Origin: an uncultured Bacteroides sp.
GTDB taxonomy: Bacteria > Bacteroidota > Bacteroidia > Bacteroidales > Bacteroidaceae
Direction of reading: 5' to 3'
DNA: 64,000 nucleotides
Assembly: GCF_959029255.1 (NCBI RefSeq)
Contig: NZ_CAUFUE010000027.1
Location: 6,537 to 70,536, forward strand
Shown here: piece after piece, positions 8,918-17,319 of the stretch
Numbering within the stretch: position 1 is the stretch's first letter
How the letters are laid out: the number at the start of each line of letters is the position of its first letter
Notes under the pieces: model-generated
Databases searched by the model: none
What the model was told of the DNA's origin: nothing
What the model saw: only the letters and a program-made list of their open reading frames with translations
Position numbers and translations under genes: made by a program

Positions 8918-8950
8918 AAATTATCAATTATCCATTATTAATTATCCATT
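8918..8950. repeat. AT-only tandem repeat between operon genes
   Basis: The short word AATTATC(A/C)ATTA recurs with small changes across the gap between the outer membrane factor and adaptor genes and into the end of the former. A similar stretch lies at 55628-55654 before the FHA gene. These look like low-complexity intergenic repeats rather than genes; they could affect translation coupling or mRNA stability. Confidence 0.5.
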
Positions 8951-10371
8951 AACTCATATCCTCCTCCCAATGCCTTGTAGAGAGATATTAGCTGTTGCAA
9001 TGAACCGCCTTGCGCCTGTACAAGCTGATTTTGATAAGTCAGCAGCGACCTAAGGGCATCCAATACATTCTGAAAAGGTGACAACCCCTGTTTGTACAGG
9101 TCTAAAGATAGTTTTAATGTCTCTTCACCTTGGTTACATACTTCACGCAAGGCTACAATTTGCTGTATGGAATTACGGTATCCGTTCATGGCATTATCCG
9201 TTTCTTGCACGGCAGTAAGTACTGTCTGATTAAACTGATGAATCGTTTCATCCAGTTGTGCACGTGCCAACCGGGTAGCATTCACCAACTTGGTACCGCT
9301 AAATAACGTCCAGGTAATACTTGGAGCTATTTCAAAAGTCATACTGTTCCGTTTGGTTAGGTCTTTTATATCACGCGAAGAATAGCCGACAGAACCTTTC
9401 AGGAAAACCTGAGGCAACCAATCGCTTTTAGAAGCCCCCAGCAAGGCGGCTTGTGCGCTGACTTGCCGTTCAGCTTGGCGAATATCGGGACGTCGAAGTA
9501 ACAGATCGGCGGGAATTCCCATCCCGACGGGCTCCATATAATCAGGCAGTTTCCCTGTTCTTTCCAACGTAGGGCGGATATATTGAGGATAAGTACCCAA
9601 CAAGATGGCGAGGGTTGTAACATACTGATTGATATCTGCTTCCAATTGTGGAATAGAAGCTTTGGTACTGTAATATACAGACTTGGCTTGTGCTACGTCC
9701 AGTTTGGATACAAGTCCCGTCTTATAACGTGTTTCAGTAATGCTGAGTACCGCTGCCTGGGTATTGCAATTATTGGTGACAACTTTCAGTTCCTGCTGCA
9801 ATTCCCGTAAACCGATATAAGCAGATGCTACTTGTGCGCACAAGGAAATCATGACAGAGGTATATTCCTCTTTACTTGCAGCGAAATTTTCCCGTTGCGC
9901 TTTGACTCGCTGGCGGATACTTCCGAATACATCCAGCTCCCAACTGGCATTGAGGGAAGCGCTATAAGCTGAAGAAATGGATTTGGGAAGCGAACTCACA
10001 TTACCGCTACTCTGTTCCCGTTCCCATCCGGCATCTAGTGAAATGGAAGGGAAAAAACCACCTCGCTGTATCCGTAAATTCGCCTGTGCCATGTTTATAC
10101 GATCCATGGCAGACAATACAGAGAAATTCTGTGTAGATGCTACCGAGATAAGCGAGTCCAGCATCGGGTCGGCAAAGGCTTTCCACCATTTGTCGTCTAC
10201 AGGCTGTATCTGTTCACTAAACAAATTATCGTCTCCGGGAATGGCATGGGATGCATTAGTCCCCCAGCCTTGCGGAAGCGTTGTTTCCAGATAGCGGTTG
10301 CTTTTCTGTGCCAATGCCGCAGAACACAGGCATAAAACGAGCAGCGTACTGCCCCAGGTTTTTATATTCAT
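8938..10371 (-). CDS. RND efflux outer membrane factor (OprM/NodT family)
   Basis: A 477-residue TolC-fold protein forming the outer-membrane exit duct of the pump. It has a signal peptide ending near 'CSAALAQ' and two OEP repeats of about 200 residues, each with long coiled-coil helices (for example 'LRIQRGGFFPSISLDAGWE' in the first and 'ASKSDWLPQVFLKGSVGY' in the second), plus the family's 'GIPADLLLRRPDIRQAER' hinge. It is first in the operon, which is unusual compared with adaptor-pump-channel orders elsewhere. The ATG at 10371 is preceded directly by a run of seven Ts on the coding strand, the tail of a hairpin. Confidence 0.92.
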   Translation of the reverse strand: MNIKTWGSTLLVLCLCSAALAQKSNRYLETTLPQGWGTNASHAIPGDDNLFSEQIQPVDDKWWKAFADPMLDSLISVASTQNFSVLSAMDRINMAQANLRIQRGGFFPSISLDAGWEREQSSGNVSSLPKSISSAYSASLNASWELDVFGSIRQRVKAQRENFAASKEEYTSVMISLCAQVASAYIGLRELQQELKVVTNNCNTQAAVLSITETRYKTGLVSKLDVAQAKSVYYSTKASIPQLEADINQYVTTLAILLGTYPQYIRPTLERTGKLPDYMEPVGMGIPADLLLRRPDIRQAERQVSAQAALLGASKSDWLPQVFLKGSVGYSSRDIKDLTKRNSMTFEIAPSITWTLFSGTKLVNATRLARAQLDETIHQFNQTVLTAVQETDNAMNGYRNSIQQIVALREVCNQGEETLKLSLDLYKQGLSPFQNVLDALRSLLTYQNQLVQAQGGSLQQLISLYKALGGGYELMDN

Positions 10372-10423
10372 AAAAAAAGGTTTAGATTATTATAATGTTG
10401 AAATCATAACAACCTAAACCTTT
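10372..10423 (-). terminator. Hairpin with U-tract flush against the efflux operon start codon
   Basis: On the minus strand AAAGGTTTAG (10423-10414) can pair with CTAAACCTTT (10385-10376), followed by further Ts up to the base before the ATG of the outer membrane factor gene. It may be the intrinsic terminator of the zinc-ribbon operon. Its position also suits attenuation of the efflux operon, because I see no good TAnnTTTG promoter between 10372 and 10452. Confidence 0.55.
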
Positions 10424-10452
10424 ATTTGTTTATCGCAATTATTGCGGAAATA

Positions 10453-11280
10453 TTAAGCTTCTGTAGCTTTCTTTCTGCTTCTTGTTACTTTTTCCTTTAC
10501 CGGTTCCTCTTTAACCTCCGGAGCCATACCTGCCAATTCTGGGTCAATCATGATACGTCCGCAATATTCACAAACGATGATTTTCTTACGAGAACGGATA
10601 TCCAACTGTCTCTGAGGCGGAATTTTGTTGAAGCAACCACCACAGGCGTCACGTTGTACATATACGATACCCAAACCATTACGTGAATTTTTGCGGATAC
10701 GCTTGAATGACTGGAGTAGACGGGGTTCGATTTTAGTTTCGAGGTCTTTAGCTTTGTCTCTCAATTTCTCTTCTTCCTGCTTGGTTTCAGATACGATTTC
10801 GTCCAATTCGTTCTTTTTCACTTCGAGGTCTTTCTGTCTTTCTTCAAGAGCAGCAATGCTTTCTGCCGCTTCAGCAGACTTTTCAACTTCTTGTTCGGAG
10901 AATTCTCTAATTCTCTTTTCACAAAGTTCGATTTCCAAAGTCTGGAATTCAATTTCTTTGCTCAGGAAGTCGTACTCACGGTTGTTACGTACATTTTCTT
11001 GTTGCTCTTTATATTTTGCCACGGAAGCTTTTGCTGTTTCAATTTCCACTTTCTTACCGGCGATAGCGGATTTCAGTTCACCAACTTCTGCCTTTATTCT
11101 CTCAATACGGGTGCTCAGACCGGCAATTTCGTCTTCCAAGTCTTGTACTTCCAAAGGAAGTTCACCTCTCAACGTCTTGATTTCATCAATTTTAGACAGC
11201 ATTGTCTGCAACTGGAACAAAGCTTTCAACTTTTGCTCCACTGTCAATTCCTGGGGATCTTTTTTTGCTTCTTTAGCCAT
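10453..11280 (-). CDS. C4-type zinc-ribbon, coiled-coil protein
   Basis: A 275-residue soluble protein. Residues about 15-185 are highly charged, Glu/Lys-rich and predicted coiled coil. A C4 zinc ribbon follows: 'CGGCFNKIPPQ' and 'CEYCGRIM' supply two Cys-x2-Cys pairs separated by about 25 residues. The C-terminus is a basic tail rich in Lys, Arg and Ala. This matches the zf-RING_7/CdsZ-like family, proposed to act in nucleic acid or translation-related processes; the exact role is not clear from sequence. It starts 5 bp after the Nif3-like gene and is very likely co-transcribed with it, a pairing common in Bacteroidetes. Confidence 0.82.
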   Translation of the reverse strand: MAKEAKKDPQELTVEQKLKALFQLQTMLSKIDEIKTLRGELPLEVQDLEDEIAGLSTRIERIKAEVGELKSAIAGKKVEIETAKASVAKYKEQQENVRNNREYDFLSKEIEFQTLEIELCEKRIREFSEQEVEKSAEAAESIAALEERQKDLEVKKNELDEIVSETKQEEEKLRDKAKDLETKIEPRLLQSFKRIRKNSRNGLGIVYVQRDACGGCFNKIPPQRQLDIRSRKKIIVCEYCGRIMIDPELAGMAPEVKEEPVKEKVTRSRKKATEA

Positions 11281-11285
11281 TTTAT

Positions 11286-12380
11286 TTACATGTATTTTAT
11301 GGGATTTGTATTCACTTTGGTCATTTGAACCGCAAAATTAGGAAATAAATCCCGGATTATTGTATAAAAAAGTTCTTTTGTATATTGTTCGCTTTCGTAA
11401 TGTCCTATCTCTGTCAGCAGAATGTCCGTATCGTGTCCGAAGTAATCATGATACTTTATCTCACCGGTAATGAAAACATCCGCATGGTTACTGATGGCAA
11501 GCGGCATAAGAAATGCTCCCGCGCCACCGCATAAGGCAACCGTCTGAATTTCACGCCCGGTCAGTTTATTATGTCGCAAGCAACCCACCTCAAATATTTT
11601 CTTGATACGTTTCAAGAACTCAAGTTCTGTTTCAGGAGTTTCCAACTCACCGATAACACCTGCCCCGGCTTGAGTCCAGGAGTTCTGCAAAGAATAAAAA
11701 TCGAATGCAGGCTCTTCGTAAGGATGCACGGCAAGCAATGCCTTAACGGCATCCCACTTTCTATAAGCAGGTAATATGGTTTCTATGCGCACTTCTTTTT
11801 CAATATGCAACTCTCCTATTTCTCCACAATAGGGTTGTACACCCTTCTTCGCACGAAACATTCCCTCACCTTCTACATTGTAGCTACACGAGTCATAATT
11901 CCCAATACATCCGCATCCGGCTGATGATAATGCTTCGCGCACTTCCTCGGCACAAGCCATAGGAACAAAAGTAACTAACTTGAGCAACGCATTTTCTTTA
12001 GCTTCCAATATGCGCACGTTTTTCAAACCTATTTTCTCGGCAATCTTAAAGTTCACCCCTCCTGCCGCATTGTCCAGATTGGTATGGGCAGAATATATCA
12101 CAAGGTCATTCTTGATGGCCTTCAATATGCAACGTTCCACATAATCTTTTCCGGTGATGGATTTATAACCCTTAAAAATGAGGGGATGATGTGATATGAC
12201 AAGATTGCATCCCAACGCAATCGCTTCATCCAGTACGGATTCGGTAACGTCAAGACACAACAAAGCCCCTGTTGCTTCCGCATCTGTCAATCCGATTTGC
12301 AGGCCGGCATTATCAAATCCGTCTTGCAATGGCAGAGGCGCGAACCGTTCAAGGGCGCTTACTATCTCCTTAATTTTCAT
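11286..12380 (-). CDS. Nif3/YbgI-type dinuclear metal protein
   Basis: A Nif3-like protein of about 364 residues, the long form with an inserted CutA/PII-like domain in the middle. Metal ligands are visible in 'VISHHPLIF', in the following 'YSAHTNLDNA', and in 'ITGEIKYHD...EIGHYESE' near the C-terminus. These proteins form toroidal hexamers that bind two metals; a GTP cyclohydrolase I type 2 or hydrolase role has been suggested but is unproven. I set the start at 12380 (MKIKEIVSALERF), because the upstream 11 codons of the frame overlap the promoter region (TATATTTG box at 12409-12402) and do not resemble the family. Confidence 0.85.
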   Translation of the reverse strand: MKIKEIVSALERFAPLPLQDGFDNAGLQIGLTDAEATGALLCLDVTESVLDEAIALGCNLVISHHPLIFKGYKSITGKDYVERCILKAIKNDLVIYSAHTNLDNAAGGVNFKIAEKIGLKNVRILEAKENALLKLVTFVPMACAEEVREALSSAGCGCIGNYDSCSYNVEGEGMFRAKKGVQPYCGEIGELHIEKEVRIETILPAYRKWDAVKALLAVHPYEEPAFDFYSLQNSWTQAGAGVIGELETPETELEFLKRIKKIFEVGCLRHNKLTGREIQTVALCGGAGAFLMPLAISNHADVFITGEIKYHDYFGHDTDILLTEIGHYESEQYTKELFYTIIRDLFPNFAVQMTKVNTNPIKYM

Positions 12381-12486
12381 TATCAGTAGAAAATTTGGTT
12401 GCAAATATAGCAAAAAGTAGTGAATTCAAGGGAACTTTTACGCTTTTTTTGTATATTTGAAGCTGACAAAGCTCAATATAACCATT

Positions 12487-12898
12487 ATGAAGATACTGAT
12501 ATTTTTACTTTTCTCCTTGTTTATAACATTATCTTCCTGCCGTCATACAGGACAGACACAAAATGATGGACAAGATTCCGATGAACAATATGTGGACACC
12601 ACGCCAAAAGCTACGACTATTCTTTGGGTAGACAAGAAAAGTAGACAAGAAAAACAGCGGGGGTAAAAAAGACGACTTTCCTATTCCCGTACGTACAGTA
12701 AAGGTGAAAGCCAACATCCATACGTCGGGTAAAGTAGAAATCCTGTCATTCACAAAGCCCCAGAATAACCAGGTAAAGCACTATTTACAAGAAAGGCTGG
12801 AAGTATTTCGGATTACTAAAGTAATGCTGGATAGTGGTTTCGTAAAACCGGGCGTGCAGTATGTACAAATCCGTTATATGCCGGAAAAGCTACATTAA
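12487..12898 (+). pseudogene. DUF4891-like lipoprotein gene broken by a 13-bp duplication
   Basis: The reading frame from ATG 12487 gives a lipoprotein signal (lipobox LSSC) and stops at 12666. From 12641 a second frame continues to a stop at 12898 with a conserved-looking domain (VKANIHTSGKVEILSF..., ending in QYVQIRYMPEKLH). The break is caused by an exact tandem copy of GTAGACAAGAAAA: 12628-12640 and 12641-12653. Removing one copy restores a single frame of about 132 codons reading through WVDKKNSGGKKDD. The joined product resembles DUF4891 proteins of Bacteroides as I recall them. It may be a recent disruption, a reversible slippage switch, or a sequencing error. Confidence 0.8.
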
Positions 12899-12903
12899 TC
12901 AGG

Positions 12904-13698
12904 CTATTTCTTTTTCTCTACTGTAACCTGCAATAGTTTGCCGTATGCGTCGAATGATTTACGTGATGCTAATGAAATAGTAATCATCAATGAAAGCATA
13001 GATGCCGTAAAAGTGATTACCATAATCATCATTTGGTATTTGATAGCAACATTCGGACTGCTTCCTCCCAGTATCTGACCTATCATCGTTCCCGGAAATG
13101 CAACCAAACCCATTACGGAGATATTGGCTATCAACGGACTAAATGATTTGATGATGGCCTGGCGGATAAATGGCGTCTGCGCTTCTGCACGGGTAGCACC
13201 ATTGCCTAGCAGATAACGATAGAGTTGTTGCTCCCGTTTCAATCCACTATAATAGGTATTGAGGGCTATCACATTGCTGGACAGCATATTCCCCATTAAT
13301 ATACCGAAAATGGGAATAAAATATTGAGCACTGAATACATTCTCAAGGCGCAGTACAATACCGATGAAATACATTCCTACACATACCACGCTACACAGAA
13401 ACCCTACTGAAATGGGAATAAACAAAACTTTACACTTCAATTGTGTACGCGACAACGCAGTTTGCGAAGCCACGAATATCATAACAATCACCCACAAAAA
13501 GTTTATCCACGGACTATTCCATAAAAAAAGATATTTTAGATAAACTCCAATAAAGAAAAGTTGTACAATCATACGTGCAGTCCCCACAATGGTTGCACGC
13601 ACCAATCCGGTTTTGAATTTCCAGATATAGTAAAGCGGTATCAGTAACAATAAAAGTCCGATACCCAAACTGAAATATGATATATCAATGGTTCCCAT
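12904..13698 (-). CDS. FetB/YbbM-like ABC exporter permease (UPF0014)
   Basis: A 264-residue inner-membrane protein with about seven hydrophobic segments, normal for the FetB family. Characteristic stretches include 'RATIVGTARMIVQLFFIGVYL' split over TM1-2, 'GNMLSSNVIALNTYY' and 'VAFPGTMIGQILGGSSP'. In E. coli FetA/FetB exports iron and helps resist oxidative stress; a metal-export role here is inferred from family. It is the last gene of a three-gene operon with the small ORF and the ATPase on the same strand, 2 bp after the small ORF. Confidence 0.85.
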   Translation of the reverse strand: MGTIDISYFSLGIGLLLLLIPLYYIWKFKTGLVRATIVGTARMIVQLFFIGVYLKYLFLWNSPWINFLWVIVMIFVASQTALSRTQLKCKVLFIPISVGFLCSVVCVGMYFIGIVLRLENVFSAQYFIPIFGILMGNMLSSNVIALNTYYSGLKREQQLYRYLLGNGATRAEAQTPFIRQAIIKSFSPLIANISVMGLVAFPGTMIGQILGGSSPNVAIKYQMMIMVITFTASMLSLMITISLASRKSFDAYGKLLQVTVEKKK

Positions 13699-13700
13699 GT

Positions 13701-13979
13701 TTACATAAATATGAATACTAATGTAGCAGCAATGATGATACAGATACCTACAATCATGAATGTCATACTCACACTATAATTTTGTTCTGAACGTTCTCTT
13801 TTCTTCGTTTGCTTAACTATTTCCTCCATATCTTCAGCTGTTGTGTTTTGCGGCATACCGTTATGACCTTCGTACATCTTGTCTAAACGTCCATTTAATC
13901 TTTCGCGACGAATATTCCGTAAATCACGGTTCTCTTTGTCACGTCTTATCATATCAAAAACAAATCCTGCAAAACTCAT
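13701..13979 (-). CDS. Small single-pass membrane protein inside the fet-like operon
   Basis: A 92-residue protein I do not recognise. Residues 1-70 are charged, rich in Arg, Lys and Glu and probably helical (repeated 'RRDKENRDLRNIRRERL' pattern); residues about 70-91 form one strongly hydrophobic membrane helix at the very C-terminus. Its ATG overlaps the stop of the ATPase gene by 4 bp (ATGA type) and the permease follows after 2 bp, so it is translationally coupled within the operon. It could be a small regulator or accessory subunit of the ABC exporter; nothing in the sequence proves this. Confidence 0.7.
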   Translation of the reverse strand: MSFAGFVFDMIRRDKENRDLRNIRRERLNGRLDKMYEGHNGMPQNTTAEDMEEIVKQTKKRERSEQNYSVSMTFMIVGICIIIAATLVFIFM

Positions 13980-14602
13980 AGCTTCATTATTATATGTTGG
14001 TTACATCCTTCTGCAAAGCTTTCATCATGAGAAACCGCCAGTATGGCACTTCCTTTTTCGGTCTGTTTCCGGAAAAATGCAAGGACTTTTCCGGTAGAGT
14101 CCGAATCGAGTGCAGATGTTGGCTCATCAACGATAATGAGAGGTTTATCAATCATTGAAGCTACGGCTATCATCATTCGTTGGCGCTGACCGCCGGAAAC
14201 TTCATTGACCCGTTTGTAATATAACTCACGATCCAAACCCAAATCCTGGAAACAGGCAAACAGATGTTCTTCTGAAAAGGGAGTATTCCGATTGGCTTTC
14301 AGGCTGAAAGGAAGTTGTACCATATCTTTCACCCACTCCAATGGTAAGGCCAACTCTTGTGGTATCCAAGCTATCCGTTTACGAATGTGATCTATACTAT
14401 TTTTTTCCAGTAGGATACCGTTTACCATAATTCGGCCTTCTTTTAAGGGAATAAATCCCAGTATGGCATTTAGCAGAGAAGTCTTTCCACACCCCGAGGG
14501 ACCGGAGATACTCACTATCTCTCCCTTATCTACTTGTAAGTCGAAACCGGAAAAGAGTACTTCGTCGCCAAAGGCAATACTGGCATTTTCTATTTGTAAC
14601 AT
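13976..14602 (-). CDS. FetA/YbbL-like ABC exporter ATPase
   Basis: A 208-residue ABC ATP-binding subunit. Walker A is 'GPSGCGKTS' (about residues 35-43), the Q-loop is in 'IAWIPQELALP', the ABC signature is the variant 'VSGGQRQRMMIA', Walker B is 'PLIIVDEPTSALD' and the switch His is in 'AVSHDES'. Together with the UPF0014 permease two genes downstream it forms a FetAB-like exporter. A TACTTTTG promoter box lies at 14640-14633 on the minus strand, about 30 bp before the ATG, back to back with the promoter of the DUF2148 gene. Confidence 0.88.
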   Translation of the reverse strand: MLQIENASIAFGDEVLFSGFDLQVDKGEIVSISGPSGCGKTSLLNAILGFIPLKEGRIMVNGILLEKNSIDHIRKRIAWIPQELALPLEWVKDMVQLPFSLKANRNTPFSEEHLFACFQDLGLDRELYYKRVNEVSGGQRQRMMIAVASMIDKPLIIVDEPTSALDSDSTGKVLAFFRKQTEKGSAILAVSHDESFAEGCNQHIIMKL

Positions 14603-14659
14603 GGATGTTTTTCTTTAATCTTTCTATATTTGCAAAAGTACAGAAAAAAATAATTGTAC

Positions 14660-14667
14660 TATCTTTG
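14660..14667 (+). promoter_or_regulatory. -7 box for the DUF2148-aguA-aguB genes
   Basis: TATCTTTG matches the TAnnTTTG consensus and lies 27 bp before the ATG of the DUF2148 gene. The opposing box for the ABC exporter operon lies 20 bp away at 14633-14640. Confidence 0.5.
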
Positions 14668-14694
14668 TCTCACTAATTAATTCAGGAAAAAGAT

Positions 14695-15234
14695 ATGATA
14701 CAGAACGAACGGGATTGCCGCCATGAACATGTATTGAATGTGGCAAGACAAATGATGACCGCTGCACGTACAGCCCCCAAGGGTAAAGGCATTGATGTAA
14801 TTGAAACAGCTTTGGTTACGGGTGATGACCTCAAAAAGTTATCGGACAAAATGATTGTCATGGCCGAAGAACTGGGTATGAAATTTTTTCTGCGTGATGC
14901 CGGAAACATTTTGCAGGCAGAATGCGTAGTTATAATAGGTACGCGCGAGCAAGCACAAGGATTGAACTGCGGGCATTGCGGTTTTCCTACTTGTGCAGGA
15001 CGTTCTGAGGGTGTTCCATGTGCCTTGAACACGGTCGATGTAGGTATTGCTTTGGGATCAGCTTGCGCAATGGCGGCCGATATGCGGTTAGATACCCGTG
15101 TGATGTTCTCCGCCGGACTTGCCGCACAGCGGTTAGAGTGGCTGAAGGATTGTAAGACTGTATTCGCCATTCCCGTGAGTGCATCTTCCAAAAATCCGTT
15201 TTTTGATAGAAAACCGAAAGAGGATAAAAAATAA
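14695..15234 (+). CDS. DUF2148 ferredoxin-domain protein
   Basis: A 179-residue protein of the DUF2148 family. The middle holds a Cys-rich segment: C84-x in 'QAECVVIIG', then 'LNCGHCGFPTCAGR', resembling the Cys pattern of the 4Fe-4S-binding domain found in ferredoxin-type and Fe-S hydrogenase-like proteins, followed by further cysteines at 'GVPCALN' and 'GSACAMA'. An iron-sulphur cluster is therefore likely. The biochemical function is unknown. It is 18 bp upstream of the agmatine deiminase gene and probably shares its transcript, but there is no clear metabolic link. Confidence 0.78.
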   Translation: MIQNERDCRHEHVLNVARQMMTAARTAPKGKGIDVIETALVTGDDLKKLSDKMIVMAEELGMKFFLRDAGNILQAECVVIIGTREQAQGLNCGHCGFPTCAGRSEGVPCALNTVDVGIALGSACAMAADMRLDTRVMFSAGLAAQRLEWLKDCKTVFAIPVSASSKNPFFDRKPKEDKK

Positions 15235-15252
15235 ACTAACGTATTAGGATAG

Positions 15253-16368
15253 ATGGGAATTGTCGTAGGATTACCACATGGTGGAGCATCTGAAAAGGAT
15301 TATCAGGTGCAGTTTGGTAAAAACATAAGTATTCAAGTAGAAGTGCGTGCCCCGTTTCTGCCGGCAGAGTGGGCTTTGCAAAGTGGTATACAGTTGACTT
15401 GGCCTCATGCCGGAACGGACTGGGCCTATATGCTTGAGGAAGTCCAAAAATGTTTTGTCGCCATTGCTACTGAGATTACGAAACACGAGTTATTACTTAT
15501 AGTCACTCCTGACCCCGATGAGGTGAAAAAGCAAATCTCTGCAACGGTGAATATGGAAAACGTTCGCTTTCTGAAATGTGGCACAAATGATACTTGGGCA
15601 CGTGATCACGGCGCCATTACTATGCTGGATGCCGACGGCCCTTCCCTACTAGACTTTACATTCAATGGTTGGGGGCTGAAGTTTGCTTCGGACAAGGATA
15701 ATGAAATTACCCGCCGGGCTGTAGAAACCGGAGTTTTGAAAGGGAAATATGTCAATCGTTTGGGATTTGTCTTAGAGGGAGGTTCCATCGAAAGCGATGG
15801 TGCAGGTACCTTGCTTACAACTTCTGAATGTCTACTGTCTCCCAATAGAAACGGGCAGATGAATAAGGCAGAAATTGAAGAGTTTCTTCGTTCTACTTTT
15901 CATTTGGAACGGGTGCTTTGGCTTGATTATGGTTATTTAACCGGAGACGATACTGATAGCCATGTTGATACGCTTGCCCGTTTCTGTTCTACTAATACGA
16001 TTGTTTATGTACAATGTAATGATGTACAAGACGAACATTATGAAGAACTTCATAAAATGGAAGAACAACTGAAAACATTCCGTACTTTGAATGGGAAGCC
16101 TTATCGTTTGTTGGCGTTGCCTATGGTTGATAAAATTGAAGTAGAGGGTGAACGTTTACCTGCAACATACGCCAATTTTTTGATTATGAACGATGTGGTA
16201 CTCTGTCCGACTTATAACCAACCTGAAAATGACATACGTGCCAAAGAAGTGTTGCAGGAGGCATTCCCAAACCACGAAATTATAGGTATAGACTGCCGTG
16301 CCTTGATAAAACAACATGGGTCGCTACATTGCGTCACAATGCAATATCCTGTAGGGGTGCTAAAATAA
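15253..16368 (+). CDS. aguA: Agmatine deiminase
   Basis: Converts agmatine to N-carbamoylputrescine and ammonia, first step of a two-step putrescine route. The PPAD-fold signatures are present: 'PAEWALQSGIQLTWPHAGTDW' split at the family N-terminus, 'TNDTWARDHG', 'VLEGGSIESDG', the 'GDDTDSHVD' catalytic His region, and the C-terminal 'QHGSLHCVTMQ' with the nucleophilic Cys. The frame opens at ATG 15253, but the first 30 residues lack family similarity; a GTG at 15343 (just before RAPFLPAEW) may be the true start. The next gene, aguB, supplies the second step. Confidence 0.92.
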   Translation: MGIVVGLPHGGASEKDYQVQFGKNISIQVEVRAPFLPAEWALQSGIQLTWPHAGTDWAYMLEEVQKCFVAIATEITKHELLLIVTPDPDEVKKQISATVNMENVRFLKCGTNDTWARDHGAITMLDADGPSLLDFTFNGWGLKFASDKDNEITRRAVETGVLKGKYVNRLGFVLEGGSIESDGAGTLLTTSECLLSPNRNGQMNKAEIEEFLRSTFHLERVLWLDYGYLTGDDTDSHVDTLARFCSTNTIVYVQCNDVQDEHYEELHKMEEQLKTFRTLNGKPYRLLALPMVDKIEVEGERLPATYANFLIMNDVVLCPTYNQPENDIRAKEVLQEAFPNHEIIGIDCRALIKQHGSLHCVTMQYPVGVLK

Positions 16369-16427
16369 TACTTAATCGTAAGTAACGAAACTCTTGAATT
16401 ATAAATCGTAAAATAGCAAATATACAA

Positions 16428-17315
16428 ATGACAAGAAAGATAAAAGTCGGTATAATCCAGCAAGCCAATACTTCAGACCTGCGTACAAATCTGATGAATT
16501 TAGCTAAAAGTATTGAGGCATGTGCTGCACACGGGGCACAATTGGTTGTTTTGCAGGAATTGCATAACTCCTTGTACTTTTGCCAAACAGAGAATACACA
16601 ATTGTTTGATTTGGCGGAAACAATTCCCGGACCTTCCACAGGTTTCTATTCGGAACTGGCAGCAGCCAACGACATTGTACTTGTTACCTCTCTATTCGAG
16701 AAACGAGCTCCAGGCTTATATCATAACACGGCTGTTGTTTTTGAACGAGATGGAAGTATCGCTGGCAAGTATCGGAAGATGCACATACCCGACGACCCGG
16801 CTTATTATGAAAAATTCTATTTTACTCCCGGAGATATCGGTTTTGAGCCTATTCAAACCTCACTCGGAAAACTGGGCGTATTGGTTTGTTGGGATCAATG
16901 GTATCCCGAAGCAGCTCGCCTGATGGCATTAAAAGGTGCTGAAATATTGATTTATCCTACTGCTATCGGCTGGGAAAGCAGCGATACGGATGAGGAAAAA
17001 GCGCGTCAGCTGGAGGCCTGGATTATTTCACAACGTGGACATGCGGTAGCCAACGGATTGCCCGTGATATCGGTAAATCGCGTGGGACATGAACCTGACC
17101 CATCTATGCAGACTAATGGCATACTGTTCTGGGGAAATAGTTTTGTTGCCGGTCCCCAAGGAGAATTCCTTGCAAAAGCAGGGAATGACAATCCTGAAAA
17201 TATTGTGGTAGAAGTAGATATGGAACGTTCTGAAAATGTGCGCCGTTGGTGGCCATTCTTGCGCGACCGCAGGATAGATGCGTACGAAGGATTGACAAAA
17301 CGATTTCTAGATTAA
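16428..17315 (+). CDS. aguB: N-carbamoylputrescine amidohydrolase
   Basis: A 295-residue nitrilase-superfamily enzyme that hydrolyses N-carbamoylputrescine to putrescine, CO2 and ammonia. The catalytic triad is visible: Glu in 'VVLQELHNS', Lys in 'GKYRKMHIPDDP' and Cys in 'VLVCWDQWYPE'. Length and motifs match AguB of plants and bacteria closely. It follows aguA by 59 bp on the same strand. The stop codon lies 5 bp from the stop of the convergent GtrA gene, leaving no room for a separate terminator. Confidence 0.93.
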   Translation: MTRKIKVGIIQQANTSDLRTNLMNLAKSIEACAAHGAQLVVLQELHNSLYFCQTENTQLFDLAETIPGPSTGFYSELAAANDIVLVTSLFEKRAPGLYHNTAVVFERDGSIAGKYRKMHIPDDPAYYEKFYFTPGDIGFEPIQTSLGKLGVLVCWDQWYPEAARLMALKGAEILIYPTAIGWESSDTDEEKARQLEAWIISQRGHAVANGLPVISVNRVGHEPDPSMQTNGILFWGNSFVAGPQGEFLAKAGNDNPENIVVEVDMERSENVRRWWPFLRDRRIDAYEGLTKRFLD

Positions 17316-17319
17316 CCGA

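Noticed and set aside
12457..12666. Start of the broken lipoprotein gene at 12457
   Set aside because: The first ten codons overlap the TATATTTG promoter box and shift the signal peptide from the N-terminus; ATG 12487 fits better.
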